Shown here: positions 5,622 through 5,999 of the stretch, in pieces
Layout of the letters: each line of letters begins with the position of its first letter
Numbering within the stretch: the stretch's first letter is position 1
Translations under genes and position numbers: made by a program
The notes under the pieces: model-generated
Databases searched by the model: none
What the model was told of the DNA's origin: nothing
What the model saw: only the letters and a program-made list of their open reading frames with translations
Assembly: GCA_937888925.1 (NCBI GenBank)
Contig: CALARM010000950.1
Coordinates: 1-5,999 of the forward strand
Source: an uncultured Synergistia bacterium
GTDB taxonomy: Bacteria > Eremiobacterota > SpSt-956 > JAKJGF01
Direction of reading: 5' to 3'
DNA length: 5,999 nucleotides

Positions 5622-5999
5622 CTAACGCCAGTATTTTCGATAATCTTCCAGATCTATAATATTCTGTTCCCTCTGCTTTAAGAGTTTACTTGCTTTATCT
5701 AAAATTCTCTTCTCTTTTTCCGAAATCTTTTCCATTCCATGAAGAGAAATCTTTTCAAGAATTCTGTCTGCTTCCAGCTGAATCTTATCGAAATCTTCTT
5801 CTCTTTTAATTACAATCTGTTCAAGTTTCTTTTTCTTTCTCTTTTCCATATCAAAGAGATCATCAAAAAAAGCCTGTTTCTTTATATAAATAAAGCCGAA
5901 AGCCATACCTCCGAGATAGCCTATGCTGTAAATGCCTCCGTTAAAAGCTATTAAAAATTCTACTGCTCCGAAAATCATAACAGCATATTTTGCCTTCAT
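5622..5999 (-). CDS. Rhomboid-family membrane protein, C-terminal part, catalytic His replaced
   Basis: The 3' portion of a minus-strand gene that runs off the window edge; the Met codon at 5999 is probably internal. The visible 125 residues begin with the KAKYAVMIFGAVEFLIAF segment typical of the penultimate part of bacterial rhomboids. The last transmembrane helix IGYLGGMAFGFIYIK follows, and then a charged helical tail. The tail segment ADRILEKISLHGMEKISEKE (about 77-96) matches the conserved C-terminal domain found after many bacterial rhomboids (DUF6576-like). Rhomboids are intramembrane serine proteases using a Ser/His dyad. The His normally lies just before the GG of the last helix (HLGG), but here it is Tyr28 (YLGG). 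The Ser-bearing helix is outside the window. The protein may be an inactive rhomboid pseudoprotease. The gene is convergent with the lipoprotein operon. Confidence 0.75.
   Translation of the reverse strand: MKAKYAVMIFGAVEFLIAFNGGIYSIGYLGGMAFGFIYIKKQAFFDDLFDMEKRKKKKLEQIVIKREEDFDKIQLEADRILEKISLHGMEKISEKEKRILDKASKLLKQREQNIIDLEDYRKYWR

Noticed and set aside
5739..5954. 71-residue plus-strand ORF opposite the rhomboid gene.
   Set aside because: It is a Phe/Leu/Lys-rich shadow of the charged, AAA/GAA-rich tail of the rhomboid frame.

Overview
The window is a moderately AT-rich bacterial segment with dense genes and strong AGGAGG-type ribosome binding sites. Two predicted lipoproteins with lipoboxes, one secreted TPR protein and a class III-type PHA synthase point to a bacterium with an outward-facing lipoprotein apparatus. 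The envelope is probably diderm, but that is inference. I cannot assign a phylum from the sequence alone. The style (strong SD sites, TPR proteins, lipoproteins with Ser/Thr/Pro tails, heptamer repeat clusters) resembles genomes of uncultured candidate phyla.

Layout. From 4 to 1071 (+) lies a full-length PhaC-like polyhydroxyalkanoate synthase, closed by a hairpin at 1077-1102. That hairpin also serves a convergent small acidic protein gene at 1122-1307 (-). A 379-base divergent intergenic region (1308-1686) holds a palindromic operator-like site with an extra half-site, a four-unit heptamer repeat cluster, a possible sigma70 promoter and a possible 15-codon leader peptide whose stop abuts the next ATG. 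Then comes a secreted eight-repeat TPR protein (1687-2619, +).

The 229-base gap after the TPR gene carries a candidate structured leader RNA (about 2651-2803). A long-range 12-of-13 base-pair helix there competes with a terminator-like hairpin plus six T. It precedes a two-gene lipoprotein operon: a GTG-started 180-residue lipoprotein with a carboxypeptidase-regulatory-like beta domain and a Thr/Ser/Pro tail (2849-3391), then a 653-residue lipoprotein combining a ligand-less cupredoxin-like domain with a right-handed parallel beta-helix (3405-5366). The SD of the second gene overlaps the stop codon of the first.

Downstream, a 141-bp element with 33-base imperfect terminal inverted repeats (5399-5539) looks like a non-autonomous mobile element. 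A GC-rich hairpin (5589-5610) separates it from the convergent 3' part of a rhomboid-family gene (5622-5999, -) whose 5' end lies outside the window. In this rhomboid the expected catalytic His is Tyr.

The most promising leads are the leader RNA, the inverted-repeat element, the apparently inactive rhomboid and the metal-ligand-free cupredoxin/beta-helix fusion. None of these can be proven novel without database searches.
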